A stretch of DNA of 7,717 nt from Verrucomicrobiota bacterium (GTDB taxonomy: Bacteria > Verrucomicrobiota > Verrucomicrobiia > Opitutales > Opitutaceae). The translations under genes and the position numbers were made by a program. How positions within the stretch are numbered: position 1 is the first letter of the stretch; every line of letters begins with the position of its first letter. The notes beneath the pieces were generated by a model. It had not been told where the DNA came from, ran no database searches, and was given only the letters and a program-made list of their open reading frames with translations. The DNA is taken from contig JAEXPG010000187.1 in assembly GCA_023447015.1 (NCBI GenBank), forward strand, positions 1 through 7,717, written 5' to 3'. Positions 1-5,830 of the stretch are shown in pieces.

Positions 1-2553
1 CCCCCACCGTCTGCACCGACGCCGCCTCCTCCCGGCGCCAACACCACCCCGCCGCCCCCGGCCCCAGCCAAAGCCGCGGTGCCGCCATCACCCAAGCCCC
101 CGGCCAAACCGCACGGCCGCGGAGCCACCTTCGCCCTCCTCGGCATCGTGGGTCTGCTCGTGATCGCCGGAGGTGGCTTCTGGGGCTGGACACAATACCG
201 CGACCACCTCGGCGAAGGTGTTGTGCTCGCGTCCCTCGACAGCCAGATCGGCGCCGGGAAGATCCATTTCACCAAGGTCGCCCTCGAGACGGTCTCCTCG
301 ACCGACCAGGAACGCACCCTGCGCTTCACCGCCGATGGAACCATCTCGGGCGATCTCTTCGTCCGCAAAACCACCACCGACGTCCTCCGCGAAAAGTACG
401 CCGACAGCCTCCCTCGCCTCGAGGAGCTGGCCAACGAACTCGCCTCGCCCACCGGCAGCCACCTGGTTGAGCTCGCAAAGCTCGGCGAGCCGCCGGCCGA
501 CCCGCTCACCATCGTCCTCCTCGAGAGATCCGCCACCGCCGGCGCTGCGATCACCGCCACCGGCCGGCTCACCGCCACGCGCGGCCCCGATGGATGGAAA
601 CTCGAGGCCGCCCCGGGCGACTTCACCCCCGCACTTCCGCTCGGCAAACCCCGCTCCAGCCAGCCGGAGAAGGCGCTCCTCGTCACCGACCCGGCCTACG
701 CCGCCACGCTCGACAACCTCGTCGCCGCCCGCCTCGCCTTCGCCGAGAAACTGGCCGCCGCCCGCATCCAGGCGGCCGAGCAGCTCCGTCAGGAACGCGA
801 CGCCCGCCAGGCCGCCCTGCTCGTCGCCCTCCAGCCGGGAGCGCTCTTCCTCGGCGAGGCCGAGCCGCTCGCTGCCGGCGCCGAAGCGGCCCCCGGGCTC
901 GTCCTTGAGATCGCCACCGTGAAGGCCAACGCCCGGCAGGTCACCGCGCTCCTGCGCAACAAGGGCGACTGGACCGACACCCGCGCCTTCACCGGCACCT
1001 GGGAAGCCGACAACGACTTCACCGCGCTCAAGCTCCCCCTCGCCACCCGCGCCAACCAGGCCGTGACCGAGGCCGGCCCGCTGTTGTCCCTCCAGGAGGC
1101 CTGGACGATCGAGCTGAGTCTCGAACCCGAAGGTCGCCTCGCCGGCCAATCCCCAGCCCACAAATACACCTTCTCCCGCGTGCCCTCCGCCGAACTAGAG
1201 CGTACGCGCACCGAACTGAGCGCTGCGCACGAAGCGGCGCTCGCCGCCACCCGCCCGGGCGCCGCCTATCGCGGCACCGTCGCGGTGAAGTCCGGCGGCG
1301 AGTCTGTGCCCGCCCTCCTCCGGTTCACCCGGCAGGACAACGACGGCGCAAAGCTTGAGGCCGAGCTCGAGCTCGTCGCCCAGCCCGGCCGCACGCGCAC
1401 GTTCCGCGGCTTCACCGCGGCCAACCCGCACCGCACCGGCGATCTCCCCGTTCGCCTGACCTCCGAAGCCCGCCGCCGCGTCGCCAAGGCCGAGCCGGCC
1501 TCCGTCACCGGCTTCGCCATGGACCTCGCTCCGGCGTTCGCCCTCAAGGGCGACTCACTCACCGGCGCCGACGACTACTTCACCTACGACTTCACGCTCA
1601 TCACCTCGGCCGAGTTCGAACGGATCACCACCGATCGGCAGTCCGCACAGGCCGGCGTCCTCGTCAGCATCAAACGCGGCGCCGCCTACGACGGCACCAT
1701 CCGCCACCGCGACGGCTTCACCACCCCCGCCCGCATCCGCTTCACCCGCGCCGACGACGACGGCACCGTCGAAGCCGTCGTCGAATCCCGCCAACGGCAG
1801 GGCGTCTCGCTCCGCCTCGCCGGCTCCGTCGACTTCACCACCCGCAAGCTCCAGATGGCCAGCACCAGCGGCAAGCCCGACACCGACAACGACCTGCGCG
1901 TGCCGTTCTTCATCCTCGACGCCAAGTACACGCTGCGGCTCGACATCGGCGACCGCACCCTCGACGGCAAGATCGAGCACGACGCCGACTGGACGCTGAC
2001 CTTCAACCTCGGCGGCGGCGCCGTGGCCGCGCCGGCCAGCCTGCCCGACTGGCCGAAGTCCGTCGGCGCGTACGCATTGATCGGCGACACCTGGCAGCGG
2101 CTGCCGTCCAACAACGGCCATCCCGTCAACTCCGCCAACGCCCGCCTCGCCAAGATGTCCGGTCGCAAGGACGCCCCCGTCAAGGTCGCCGAACTGGTCT
2201 TCGACGGGAAGGACCTGCCCCCGGCCATCCCGCAGGGCGCGGCCGTCGTGATCGTCTATGTTGGCGTCGTGACTCCGCCCTCGGCCGACTTGGTCGCGCA
2301 GTATCCGGAGGCGCTCGCCGACTATCCCGGCGTCGAACTGGCGCCCGCCCGGAAGCCGCTCATGGGCAGCAAGCGCATCGCCGACCTCTTCCGCGTCACC
2401 CCCGAGATCGCCGGTTTCCTGAGCACGCGCATCGCCGCCACGCTCACCGAACCCGAGCGCCAGATCACGCTCCTCGTGGCCAACACCGCACTGCCCCCGG
2501 GCAGCTACGCTCTCCTCGCCAACGGCAACGCCTACGAAGTGCAGGTGAAGTAA
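1..2553 (+). CDS. Membrane-anchored protein with proline-rich tail and three tandem 140-residue modules (5' partial)
   Basis: The frame is open from base 1, so the true start lies upstream. A GTG at 79 is possible, but the 26 codons before it continue the same Pro/Ala-rich composition. Numbering residues from that GTG, 1-14 are Pro/Lys-rich, 16-37 form one hydrophobic helix, and the remainder is soluble. The basic residues before the helix suggest N-in/C-out topology. Residues 46-200 form a first domain, and 211-254 are an Ala/Glu/Arg-rich helix, possibly coiled coil. Three modules then begin at residues 255, 395 and 535 (PGALFLGE, PGAAYRGT, RGAAYDGT). Each follows an amphipathic helix containing AEQL, AELE or AEFE. 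Copies 2 and 3 share a beta-rich RFTRxDxDG core. A different domain spans 657-824 and ends in PPGSYALLANGNAYEVQVK. I do not recognise the family and infer only an envelope or structural role. No clear terminator follows. The coding call is firm; the function is unknown. Confidence 0.88.
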   Translation, partial: PPPSAPTPPPPGANTTPPPPAPAKAAVPPSPKPPAKPHGRGATFALLGIVGLLVIAGGGFWGWTQYRDHLGEGVVLASLDSQIGAGKIHFTKVALETVSSTDQERTLRFTADGTISGDLFVRKTTTDVLREKYADSLPRLEELANELASPTGSHLVELAKLGEPPADPLTIVLLERSATAGAAITATGRLTATRGPDGWKLEAAPGDFTPALPLGKPRSSQPEKALLVTDPAYAATLDNLVAARLAFAEKLAAARIQAAEQLRQERDARQAALLVALQPGALFLGEAEPLAAGAEAAPGLVLEIATVKANARQVTALLRNKGDWTDTRAFTGTWEADNDFTALKLPLATRANQAVTEAGPLLSLQEAWTIELSLEPEGRLAGQSPAHKYTFSRVPSAELERTRTELSAAHEAALAATRPGAAYRGTVAVKSGGESVPALLRFTRQDNDGAKLEAELELVAQPGRTRTFRGFTAANPHRTGDLPVRLTSEARRRVAKAEPASVTGFAMDLAPAFALKGDSLTGADDYFTYDFTLITSAEFERITTDRQSAQAGVLVSIKRGAAYDGTIRHRDGFTTPARIRFTRADDDGTVEAVVESRQRQGVSLRLAGSVDFTTRKLQMASTSGKPDTDNDLRVPFFILDAKYTLRLDIGDRTLDGKIEHDADWTLTFNLGGGAVAAPASLPDWPKSVGAYALIGDTWQRLPSNNGHPVNSANARLAKMSGRKDAPVKVAELVFDGKDLPPAIPQGAAVVIVYVGVVTPPSADLVAQYPEALADYPGVELAPARKPLMGSKRIADLFRVTPEIAGFLSTRIAATLTEPERQITLLVANTALPPGSYALLANGNAYEVQVK
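841..2034 (+). repeat. Three tandem copies of a ~420-bp coding module within the first gene
   Basis: The codons for ALFLGE, AAYRGT and AAYDGT begin at 841, 1261 and 1681. The spacing is exactly 420 nt both times, with frame preserved. Helical linkers sit just before each copy. Copies 2 and 3 align best, and their DNA still matches at GCCGCCTA followed by GGCACC. Copy 1 is strongly diverged. The last copy ends near a Gly-rich stretch (LGGG) before the C-terminal domain. This is an old internal protein duplication, not a DNA-level tandem repeat. Confidence 0.7.
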
Positions 2554-2820
2554 CGCACGCCCTCCTGTCCGCAGCCCCGGAAAGCCGGCACCTCGCCCTC
2601 GCGCAGCTGGTATTCGACAGTGTCGGCTCCGCCAAGGGTGGCGTCACTCCCGCCGATGCCGCGCAACCGCCGATCAGGCACGTGCGCGGCAACGGGTCGC
2701 GCTCAGGCCGGGACCATCCATCTGGATCTCAGCGTAGACGCGCGCCGGGTTGCGGCCGTTGAGGGAAAGCGACACTGCTGATCGATCGAGGCGGAGATTG
2801 ACCACCCCGTTCTCTTCTCG
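2537..2820 (-). pseudogene. Possible decayed coding fragment, frameshifted
   Basis: Read on the minus strand, about 2690-2820 gives protein-like sequence with VVNLRLDRSAVSLSLNGRN and VYAEIQMDGPGL. It ends at a stop at 2674. A neighbouring frame takes over near 2690 and gives RLRGIGGSDATLGGADTVEY and QLREGEVPAFRG, then runs a few codons past the end of the upstream gene to a TAG near 2535. Joining the two frames would need one frameshift. No start, ribosome-binding site or family match was seen, and GC-rich DNA readily gives open frames by chance. Confidence 0.18.
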
Positions 2821-2830
2821 GGAAGACGGC

Positions 2831-2900
2831 TGTGACCACACGCACTGCCACGGATGGTCACAGGATGATCCATGTTCATCCGTGAAATCTGTGGTTTCGG
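2831..2900. repeat. Dispersed intergenic repeat-like sequence (ATCCGTGAAATCTGTGGTTTC type)
   Basis: The plus strand carries TTCATCCGTGAAATCTGTGG at about 2875-2894, preceded by a related CCACGGATGGTCACAGGATG at 2848-2867. On the minus strand this can be read as the pseudo-peptides TTDFTDEHG and NHRFHG. From general knowledge, those strings turn up often in spurious ORF annotations from Verrucomicrobiota and Planctomycetota, where this kind of sequence is scattered between genes. The neighbouring GGTTCCTGGTTCCCTGAGTT (2992-3011) may belong to the same element. Only one copy is in the window, so dispersal cannot be shown here. Confidence 0.45.
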
Positions 2901-3044
2901 GTTCCTGTTGCTTTAGCGAAACGGATAGCCACCCACGCATCCGTCCGCCTTTCCAGCTCCGACCTCGTGCGGCAGACCAAATCCGTCCTCCGGTTCCTGG
3001 TTCCCTGAGTTCCAGATATTCCGTCCGGTCGCTTCCGCCTTCCC

Positions 3045-3232
3045 CGCGCCGCCCAAGCAACCGCATCCCCCCACCTCGCCGAGCTGCTGCAGAAAAATCC
3101 GTCATACCTCGACAGGGCGATGTCCGGCAGGCGCACGGTGCACCACGGCGAACGCATCCTGCGCCACCTCACGTGGAAGGATGAGCCGTGGTGTGGCGGA
3201 GGCGTCTCCACCGAGCAGAAACATCAGCCTGC
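3045..3232 (+). pseudogene. Possible truncated coding fragment
   Basis: The plus-strand frame containing the ATG at 3120 is open well upstream of it. It reads ASPHLAELLQKNPSYLDRAM, then SGRRTVHHGERILRHLTWKD. The first part loosely resembles a motif of the GlnE adenylyltransferase family (SPxLAxLLxxxPxxLD), but that is memory-based pattern matching and nothing else of that family is present. The frame continues through the terminator of the neighbouring minus-strand gene, so its 3' end cannot be a real gene end. At best it is a relic. Confidence 0.17.
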
Positions 3233-3270
3233 GCTCAGCGCCGGGACTCACTCCCTCGCGCCGCACCCGG

Positions 3271-3314
3271 AGCGGCCACAAAAAAGCCGGTGGCGCAGGC
3301 CACCGGCGGAAAAA
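3271..3314 (-). terminator. Rho-independent terminator of the first PEP-CTERM gene
   Basis: On the minus strand a perfect 9-bp stem, GCCGGTGGC/GCCACCGGC (arms 3299-3307 and 3286-3294), closes a 4-nt CTGC loop. Six T residues follow (3285-3280). The stem begins about 25 nt after the stop codon of the gene ending at 3333. The plus strand has no T run after the hairpin, so termination is directional. Bases 3271-3313 are identical to 4117-4159 behind the paralogous gene. Confidence 0.88.
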
Positions 3315-3332
3315 TAGAAGTCGGCTCTCAGC

Positions 3333-3950
3333 TCAGCGCTTAGCCCGCCGCCGCCAGACAACCAGCCCCAGCGCCGCCACGCCGCACAGCACAGCATAGG
3401 TCGAGGGCTCAGGAACAACCGACACGCGGAAAGCGCCCTGTGGCTGAATGCCTTCGTTGATCCAAGCTCCCCCGTTCATCGATACCACCCGCACCCCAGT
3501 AGCGCTGTTGCTGTTGTTGTACCACATCCAAGCAGGCAGTCCGGTTTGAACAGCCGCGCACAGGTAGTAGGAGTCCCCAGCGTTGAGCGTTGTCGGCGTA
3601 AACGAGGGCACATACGTCAGGGAGGAACTCAACGCATCGGCGATGGTCCAGCTCTGCAGCAGCGTGGCGGGGGCACTGCTTCCCGCCGTGTACAACCCCA
3701 ACGTCAAGTAACCGGTGGCCCCCCCGCGTTGCAAGGCGAGCTCGATCGAATTCAAAGTTCCGGAACCCGAGGCCGTGAAACGGTAACCAATGCTCTGATT
3801 CGACACGTCATCCCCGACCCAAACGGCCGCCGTGGTGGAATAGCTCCCCCCGGCGCCGAGATTACTGAAGACGACGGTTTGCGCGGCGGCCGGGAGGGCC
3901 GCGAGGGCTATGGCGCTGCCGAGCAGCAGCGAGAGAAGGCGTGGACTCAT
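3333..3950 (-). CDS. PEP-CTERM sorting-domain surface/secreted protein
   Basis: This 205-residue protein is predicted to be exported and processed by an exosortase, which recognises a C-terminal PEP motif, membrane helix and basic tail. A Sec signal peptide occupies residues 1-23/24, with PAAAQ at the cleavage region. A mature beta-rich domain of about 150 residues contains GTLNSIELAL, LGLYTAG, LNAGDSYYLCAAV and a C-terminal FRVSVV strand. The anchor is VPEPSTY at 179-185, a helix at about 186-199, and RRRAKR. The domain pattern resembles the small PEP-CTERM proteins called 'choice-of-anchor' types, but its ligand or role is unknown. The ATG at 3950 is chosen because the signal peptide starts immediately; no Shine-Dalgarno is evident. 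It is a paralogue of the gene at 4180-4830 and has its own terminator. No exosortase gene lies in the window. Confidence 0.93.
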   Translation of the reverse strand: MSPRLLSLLLGSAIALAALPAAAQTVVFSNLGAGGSYSTTAAVWVGDDVSNQSIGYRFTASGSGTLNSIELALQRGGATGYLTLGLYTAGSSAPATLLQSWTIADALSSSLTYVPSFTPTTLNAGDSYYLCAAVQTGLPAWMWYNNSNSATGVRVVSMNGGAWINEGIQPQGAFRVSVVPEPSTYAVLCGVAALGLVVWRRRAKR

Positions 3951-3983
3951 AGGGTGTGCGATGGCTGTTACCGACTTCTTGTG

Positions 3984-4013
3984 ACGCTAGGGTCCCGCAG
4001 CTTCATTCGTCAA
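3984..4013 (-). promoter_or_regulatory. Candidate promoter of the first PEP-CTERM gene
   Basis: On the minus strand TTGACG (4013-4008) is followed after 18 nt by TAGCGT (3989-3984), which keeps T1, A2 and T6 of the TATAAT box. The -10 ends 33 nt before the ATG at 3950. The -35 is good and the -10 weak. The same -35 core and 18-nt spacing occur upstream of the paralogue, which supports the call slightly. Confidence 0.3.
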
Positions 4014-4116
4014 CTACGCAAAACCCACCCCTGCCAACGGCGGCCTTCCGCCTGCGCCTAGACGCTGGCTTTGGCCGCAGGCTGCTTTGGAGCAAAGCGG
4101 CTCTCACCGCATTTGA

Positions 4117-4159
4117 AGCGGCCACAAAAAAGCCGGTGGCGCAGGCCACCGGCGGAAAA
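4117..4159 (-). terminator. Rho-independent terminator of the second PEP-CTERM gene
   Basis: This has the same 9-bp GC-rich stem (arms 4145-4153 and 4132-4140), CTGC loop and six-T tail (4131-4126) on the minus strand as the terminator at 3271-3314. It is 43 nt identical to that copy. The stem begins about 26 nt after the stop at 4180. It separates this gene from the downstream paralogue, so the two are probably independent transcripts. Confidence 0.88.
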
Positions 4160-4179
4160 TCGGACTCGGGTCGCACGGC

Positions 4180-4830
4180 TCAGCGCTTCGCTCGCCGCCG
4201 CCAGGCGACCAGCCCCAGCGTCGCCACGCCGAACAGCGCGGCATAGGTCGAAGGCTCGGGGATCGCAGAGACTGCCACGCGGAATGTACCGCGGTAGGCA
4301 CTGTACGTGAGGTATGCCCCGCCGTTTACATTGTAGAGGGAAACTTCGCCTTGGCTCTGTGCTACGTTGGATGCAGCCCACCCCGCCCATGTCGTGCTGG
4401 TCCCTGGAGCCGCCACGATCCAGTACGAGGTACCAGCCGACAACTCCACAGGGGTGCCCGTCGAAACATAGGAATAGATGGCACCTGCAGGATTGGTGAA
4501 CGACGGACCTGTCCAAGCCTCCAGAACAGCCCCGGGAGCACCACCGGCATTGCTGCAAAGACTGACGTCAACCGCCGCCGGACCAAAATAGCTTTTCAGG
4601 GCCAATTCCAGCGAGCTCAGGGTTCCACCGCTTGATGCAGTGAAGCTCATCGCCTGTGTGTAGGCAGTTCCGAGAATCGAGTCTGATCCGGTGACCGCAT
4701 TTAAGGTCGAAGCATTGTAGGTGTCGCCAGTATCGAAATTGCTGAAGACCACCATGGTCTGGGCGCTGACCGGAAGCGCCGCCACGGCCAAACCGCCGGT
4801 CAGAAGCAGGGAACGAAGGAATGTGTTCAT
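4180..4830 (-). CDS. PEP-CTERM sorting-domain surface/secreted protein (paralogue)
   Basis: This 216-residue paralogue of the protein at 3333-3950 is predicted to be exported and then handled by an exosortase. The frame is open further upstream to 4968. The ATG at 4830 is chosen because a signal peptide begins there (MNTFLRSLLL, cleavage region VSAQ at 21-24), while the upstream extension is Arg/Ser-rich and not signal-like. Shared landmarks with the neighbour are VVFSN after the signal peptide, GTLSSLELAL, a W-containing strand (LEAWTG), LSAGTSYWIVAAPG, a GGA turn and FRVAVS. The anchor is IPEPSTY at 190-196, a helix at about 197-210, and RRRAKR. Its binding target or surface role is unknown. 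No Shine-Dalgarno is seen. The C-terminal codons and terminator are far more alike between the two genes than the middle parts. Confidence 0.93.
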   Translation of the reverse strand: MNTFLRSLLLTGGLAVAALPVSAQTMVVFSNFDTGDTYNASTLNAVTGSDSILGTAYTQAMSFTASSGGTLSSLELALKSYFGPAAVDVSLCSNAGGAPGAVLEAWTGPSFTNPAGAIYSYVSTGTPVELSAGTSYWIVAAPGTSTTWAGWAASNVAQSQGEVSLYNVNGGAYLTYSAYRGTFRVAVSAIPEPSTYAALFGVATLGLVAWRRRAKR

Positions 4831-4854
4831 GGGTTGCGTAAGCAGCGAATCACC

Positions 4855-4884
4855 AGAATGCCCTCGTTGAGAGGATACTGTCAA
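4855..4884 (-). promoter_or_regulatory. Candidate sigma-70-type promoter of the second PEP-CTERM gene
   Basis: On the minus strand a consensus TTGACA (4884-4879) is followed after 18 nt by CATTCT (4860-4855), which keeps A2, T3 and T6 of the -10 box. The -10 ends 24 nt before the ATG at 4830. The spacer contains a small dyad, CCTC-TCAAC-GAGG (4874-4862), that could be an operator half or chance. Confidence 0.4.
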
Positions 4885-4978
4885 AGAACTTCTGCGACCG
4901 CGGGACTCGGCCGAGCCAGCAAACTGGATCCCTCCCTCGCGACGCGTTTCCCGAAACCTCGGCGGCAACCATGGGGCG

Positions 4979-5196
4979 TCAGCGGCATCGGCCGAAGCGG
5001 AAGCCCTCGATGCTCGAGTGTGCGGCGCCCATAGGTCGCGTCCTCAGGCCGACCGCACACACCGGGCACCGCCCGACCGTGCGTTTGCTCACCCCAAGGG
5101 GAAGCAGATGCAGAAATTTGCACGCCTCGCTCCGGTCGACCGTCAGCGCCATCCCGCCGCGCGACCGCACACAGGACAATCGATCGCGACGGACAC
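4979..5196 (-). pseudogene. Probable small zinc-ribbon gene broken by a frameshift
   Basis: Two overlapping minus-strand frames together look like one zinc-ribbon protein. The upstream frame from GTG at 5196 reads SVAIDCPVCGRAAG, then WR and a TGA at 5143. The downstream frame begins with ATG at 5152 and encodes 57 residues ending at 4979, including KFLHLLPLGVSKRTVGRCPVC. A CPxCG pair, a hydrophobic-plus-Pro segment and a second CPxC pair match the plan of short zinc-ribbon proteins (family resemblance from memory). A one-base frame change near 5150 would fuse them. AGGGAA lies about 9 nt before the GTG. Third positions of the 57-codon frame are strongly G/C, as expected for coding DNA. Alternatives are two real overlapping mini-genes, only the 57-residue ORF, a sequencing error, or chance. 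Confidence 0.35.
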
Positions 5197-5270
5197 CGGT
5201 TCGGATTCCCTGACGCCCCAGCCGAGGACAAGAGGCAGGGGACGGGACTCCGGAACCTCGCCTCCCGCCC

Positions 5271-5621
5271 CTACTCCAGATCGACCCGCTGCTCGCACTT
5301 GGGGCAGACAAGGTAGCGGAAGCGCTTGCGGGGTTGCGGGTCCTGATTCGTCCGGACTCTCATTCTCGCGCCGCAACCGGGACACCGCGCAAAGGCCGGG
5401 AAATCGCCGATGAAGGCCGCGACCACACACAGGGCACCAAAGGCCATCAACCCGATCGACACCGGCGAACGCACGGATTCCTGCAGGAACAGCAGCGACA
5501 ACGCGACACCGGCAGTGAGCACGACCATGGTCTTCCCGATCACGACGCGCACCGCATAGGCCTGCGCGACTTTCTGGTGTTCCGGAGTCTGGTGACGGTG
5601 GGGTTTCGAAACATGGCTCAT
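5271..5621 (-). CDS. Small membrane protein with C-terminal zinc ribbon
   Basis: This 116-residue protein starts with a His/Lys/Gln-rich soluble segment (1-25). Two hydrophobic helices follow (about 26-47 and 55-73). It ends in a cytosol- or periplasm-facing zinc ribbon with CPGC at 80-83 and CPKC at 106-109, spaced by a basic loop. The four cysteines are positioned to bind one zinc ion. The frame is open upstream to 6122, but ATG 5621 is favoured by a strong GGAGGA (5634-5629) eight to nine bases upstream. A longer product would also read antisense through the sugar-kinase gene in Arg-rich nonsense. No named family is recognised and the function is unknown. It is divergent from the kinase. 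The possible broken zinc-ribbon gene follows after 74 nt on the same strand, so the two may once have been co-transcribed. Confidence 0.8.
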   Translation of the reverse strand: MSHVSKPHRHQTPEHQKVAQAYAVRVVIGKTMVVLTAGVALSLLFLQESVRSPVSIGLMAFGALCVVAAFIGDFPAFARCPGCGARMRVRTNQDPQPRKRFRYLVCPKCEQRVDLE

Positions 5622-5628
5622 ATCGAGG

Positions 5629-5634
5629 TCCTCC
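5629..5634 (-). promoter_or_regulatory. Strong Shine-Dalgarno deciding the start at 5621
   Basis: The minus strand reads GGAGGACCTCGATATG. The GGAGGA core lies 7 nt before the ATG (5621-5619). It is the only near-consensus ribosome-binding site next to a gene start in this window and fixes the start of the zinc-ribbon membrane protein. Confidence 0.75.
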
Positions 5635-5830
5635 GCGTTCGGGGTTCGCTGCGTCGCCGGACTCTGCCTACCGCGACGCGATATGTCCAGCCGGCGGACG
5701 GCCCCCGACCGGCGCGGAGCACCACCGCGATGGCTCCGCGAGAACCGCCACCGGCCCCGCCGCGAGCCCAACCAATCCACACCACGGAGCTTGCGACCCC
5801 GGTCCCGATCGCGAAATCTCGCCGCCGAAC

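Larger units (their letters stand above)
2554..3270. other. Long intergenic stretch, probably a mosaic of decayed fragments
   Basis: This lies between the stop of the plus-strand membrane protein and the terminator of the minus-strand PEP-CTERM gene. No reading frame here has a convincing start, ribosome-binding site and recognisable fold over its full length. It contains a dispersed-repeat-like segment (about 2831-2900), a candidate minus-strand gene relic (about 2537-2820) and a candidate plus-strand relic (about 3045-3232), each listed separately. No strong terminator follows the upstream gene; the only dyad there is the short CCGGAAAGCCGG, without a T run. Confidence 0.6.

Noticed and set aside
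88..1161. Long minus-strand open frame antisense to the first gene (357 codons)
   Set aside because: It is Gly/Glu/Arg-rich low-complexity sequence mirroring the codon bias of the plus-strand gene, with no domain or ribosome-binding site.
1555..2228. Two overlapping minus-strand open frames (188 and 180 codons)
   Set aside because: They are antisense to the conserved repeat modules and composition-driven; no recognisable fold.
2601..2660. AQLVFDS...GGVTP reading in the plus strand, resembling the C-terminal domain of the upstream gene (AELVFDG)
   Set aside because: The match is about five residues in a different frame with no further similarity; probably chance.
4831..4968. 46-residue N-terminal extension of the second PEP-CTERM protein
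   Set aside because: It would bury the signal peptide and cover the TTGACA promoter; the paralogue begins directly with its signal peptide.
5196..5215. GGTTCGGATTCC, resembling a tRNA T-loop
   Set aside because: The flanking bases do not form a five-pair T stem, and no D arm, anticodon arm or acceptor stem could be built around it.
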